In this document: positions 62,665 through 64,000 of the stretch, piece after piece
How the letters are laid out: each line of letters opens with the position of its first letter
How positions within the stretch are numbered: position 1 is the stretch's first letter
From: Bifidobacterium thermophilum DSM 20210
GTDB taxonomy: Bacteria; Actinomycetota; Actinomycetes; Actinomycetales; Bifidobacteriaceae
DNA length: 64,000 bases
Direction: 5' to 3'
Assembly: GCA_000771265.1 (NCBI GenBank)
Contig: JDUB01000010.1
Location: 1 to 64,000, forward strand
The notes under the pieces: generated by a model
Seen by the model: only the letters and a program-made list of their open reading frames with translations
Database searches by the model: none
What the model was told of the DNA's origin: nothing
Program-made: the position numbers and the translations under genes

Positions 62665-63561
62665 TCATCTGAGATTGCAAATCACCATGTAAATCGCCAC
62701 CATATGGCAGGCATACCCGGCGATGGTGCCGAGATGGAAGATTTCATGGAATCCGAAGACCTTCGGCCATGGGTCCGGTTTGCGCAGGGCGTACACAATC
62801 GCGCCGAGAATGTAGCACAAGCCGCCGGAAGCGATAAGCACTACGACTGCCGGCCCTGCTGCCGGGGAAATCCAGAACAAGCCCATGTAAGCGACCCCGG
62901 AGACTCCGAAGATGATGTATACGAGCACGTACAGCCAACGTGGCGCGTTGATCCAGATGACATGGATGATCATGACAATCGCCGTGCACACCCACATGCT
63001 CACGATGATGATGTCACGCACGCGCGGCTGCAAGGCGAAGGACACCGGGGTGTAGGTGCCGGCGATGAGCAGGAAGATGTTGACGTGGTCGATGCGTCTG
63101 AGCACGTTGGTGACTTTGGGGGACCAGTCGCCCAGATGGTAGACCGCCGAATTCGTGAACAGCACGAGCGAGCAGGTCATGAAGACGGCGCACGCCCATT
63201 TCAGGCCGGTGCCGTGCGCCAGACAGATCAGGACGATCCCGGCAGCCAAGGACAGCGGGGAGGCGAAGGCGTGCAGCCAGCCTCGCATCAGCGGTTTCGG
63301 CCTGCCATGGACGTCCAGGCGCACCTTCTTCGCGATTTGCGGAACGCTGACTCCTTCGAGTTTGGCGGCCTTCGCCTCGGCTTTGGCGAGCTTGTGTTCG
63401 GCCTTTGCGTCCGCTTTGCTGCGGATGCGGTCCGCCTTCGCCTGCGCCTTGACGCGGATCGCCTTTGCTTTCGCGCGCATTTCGCGTTGCCTGGCCTGCG
63501 CGACCGTATCGCGCTGCTGCGACTGATTCGTTTCGATGGCGGCTTCCTCTGGTGTTGTCAT
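62665..63561 (-). CDS. Hemolysin III / PAQR-family membrane protein with N-terminal coiled coil
   Basis: Seven-transmembrane protein of the YqfA/hemolysin III family (PAQR superfamily), role in bacteria unclear. It is 298 aa from ATG 63561. The first 85 residues are a Lys/Ala/Arg-rich, likely helical stretch (AKADRIRSKADAKAEHKLAK), not found in the usual about 215-aa members. Then the membrane domain carries SAVYHLGDWSPK (first metal-binding His) and FGFHEIFHLGTIAGYACHMV (C-terminal His pair). A GTG at 63570 is an alternative start. A palindromic site lies just upstream. Confidence 0.88.
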   Translation of the reverse strand: MTTPEEAAIETNQSQQRDTVAQARQREMRAKAKAIRVKAQAKADRIRSKADAKAEHKLAKAEAKAAKLEGVSVPQIAKKVRLDVHGRPKPLMRGWLHAFASPLSLAAGIVLICLAHGTGLKWACAVFMTCSLVLFTNSAVYHLGDWSPKVTNVLRRIDHVNIFLLIAGTYTPVSFALQPRVRDIIIVSMWVCTAIVMIIHVIWINAPRWLYVLVYIIFGVSGVAYMGLFWISPAAGPAVVVLIASGGLCYILGAIVYALRKPDPWPKVFGFHEIFHLGTIAGYACHMVAIYMVICNLR

Positions 63562-63578
63562 CTGCCTCACATCCTCGG

Positions 63579-63610
63579 TTACGCTAACGTAACCTACGTT
63601 ACCGTAAGCG
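63579..63610. promoter_or_regulatory. Palindromic operator-like site
   Basis: TAACGT (63585-63590) and ACGTTA (63596-63601) form a dyad. GTAAC-CTAC-GTTAC overlaps it, and further GTTACG/CGTAAG half-sites flank it. It sits 18 bp before the hemolysin III start and 55 bp before the divergent sensor-kinase start, a typical place for a TetR/MarR-type operator (inference). Confidence 0.45.
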
Positions 63611-63664
63611 AAGTATTTGTCAATCTGACACCGCCGGGACGCGCATGGTGCGTATTATGGGAGC

Positions 63665-64000
63665 ATGGCAGTATTCACGCAAATCCTTGCGATGCGCCCG
63701 GACTTCACCGACGCCGATCGCGAATGGCTTCACCAGCTCGTCACTGATTGGCAGGTTATCGCCGACCTGAGTTTCGCCGACCTGCTGCTGATATTACCGA
63801 TGCCGGACGGCCGCTATGTCGTCGCCGACCAGTGCCGTCCATCCACGGTGATGACCTTGCGCAGCGAGGATGTTGTCGGCAAGGAAGTCGACCGTGAGCT
63901 TGACGGCGAGTTGGACGCTGCGATGCATGCGACGTCGATTTTCCGCTCGACTGTGATGCGCAGCATCGGCAAATCGACGGTGTGCAATGTGTATGCCCCG
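63665..64000 (+). CDS. Sensor histidine kinase, PdtaS-like (partial, runs off the window)
   Basis: The first 112 residues of a longer protein. They match the N-terminal sensor domain of cytosolic actinobacterial kinases of the PdtaS type (H_kinase_N/GAF-like): VIADLSFADLLLILPMPDGR then VVADQCRPSTVMTLRSEDVVG. The kinase part lies beyond base 64000, so this is inferred from the start only. ATG 63665 has GGGAG too close to serve as ribosome-binding site. TATTAT lies seven bases upstream, suggesting a leaderless mRNA. Confidence 0.75.
   Translation, partial: MAVFTQILAMRPDFTDADREWLHQLVTDWQVIADLSFADLLLILPMPDGRYVVADQCRPSTVMTLRSEDVVGKEVDRELDGELDAAMHATSIFRSTVMRSIGKSTVCNVYAP

Overview
The window reads as a high-GC Gram-positive chromosome, most likely a Bifidobacterium. 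This is inferred from gene content and local order (pth–mfd, eno–ftsB-like–DUF501–ppx, comM/dprA/yraN, a single-chain iron–sulfur serine dehydratase, UPF0182, a fused ECF ATPase), from frequent GTG/TTG starts, and from many genes that look leaderless. No phage, insertion sequence, integrase or CRISPR array is visible. The window is core chromosome, with the unusual structure concentrated between the genes.

Layout. 1–12 kb: a structured non-coding stretch, an NhaA antiporter with a LOG-family protein, an O-methyltransferase, a flavoprotein/iron–sulfur pair of the succinate dehydrogenase/fumarate reductase family without membrane anchors, an MGMT-like protein, the yraN–comM–dprA operon and a pyridoxal kinase. 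12–19 kb: O-acetylhomoserine sulfhydrylase (metY), a peptide-type binding lipoprotein, and a complete ECF vitamin transporter (S, fused A–A', T). 19–29 kb: a MacB/FtsX-type ABC exporter, a NarL-type response regulator, a DUF2207 membrane protein and a very large histidine kinase with a second, histidine-less DHp-like module. 29–38.8 kb: prolyl aminopeptidase, proC, ychF, a 1.2-kb gene-free region with hairpin repeats, an L,D-transpeptidase, a histidine phosphatase, a uracil permease and a FetAB-type transporter. 39–48 kb: UPF0182, a 480-bp structured intergenic region, thiamine-precursor transporter parts (ThiX-like permease, ThiY-like binding protein) split by a DUF1287 protein, and a nucleoside hydrolase. 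48–64 kb: housekeeping genes (pth, mfd, eno, ftsB-like, DUF501, ppx, tRNA-Leu, sdaA, FKBP, greA, hemolysin III) and the start of a sensor kinase that runs off the end.

How the parts fit together. Nutrient import (peptide, ECF vitamin, uracil, thiamine precursor) and salvage enzymes (pyridoxal kinase, nucleoside hydrolase) fit a gut fermenter that scavenges cofactors and nucleobases. The response regulator/kinase pair probably controls the adjacent ABC exporter.

Most unusual signals: (i) three intergenic arrays whose short conserved elements recur every 72–73 bp; (ii) a three-way set of mutually exclusive perfect stems at 42.52–42.61 kb; (iii) 40-bp tandem units whose hairpin shows a compensatory change; (iv) paired, covarying hairpins at the left edge; (v) the histidine kinase with a degenerate second DHp, whose tail is encoded antisense to the DUF2207 tail. 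All functional statements are from reading the sequence; no database search was run.
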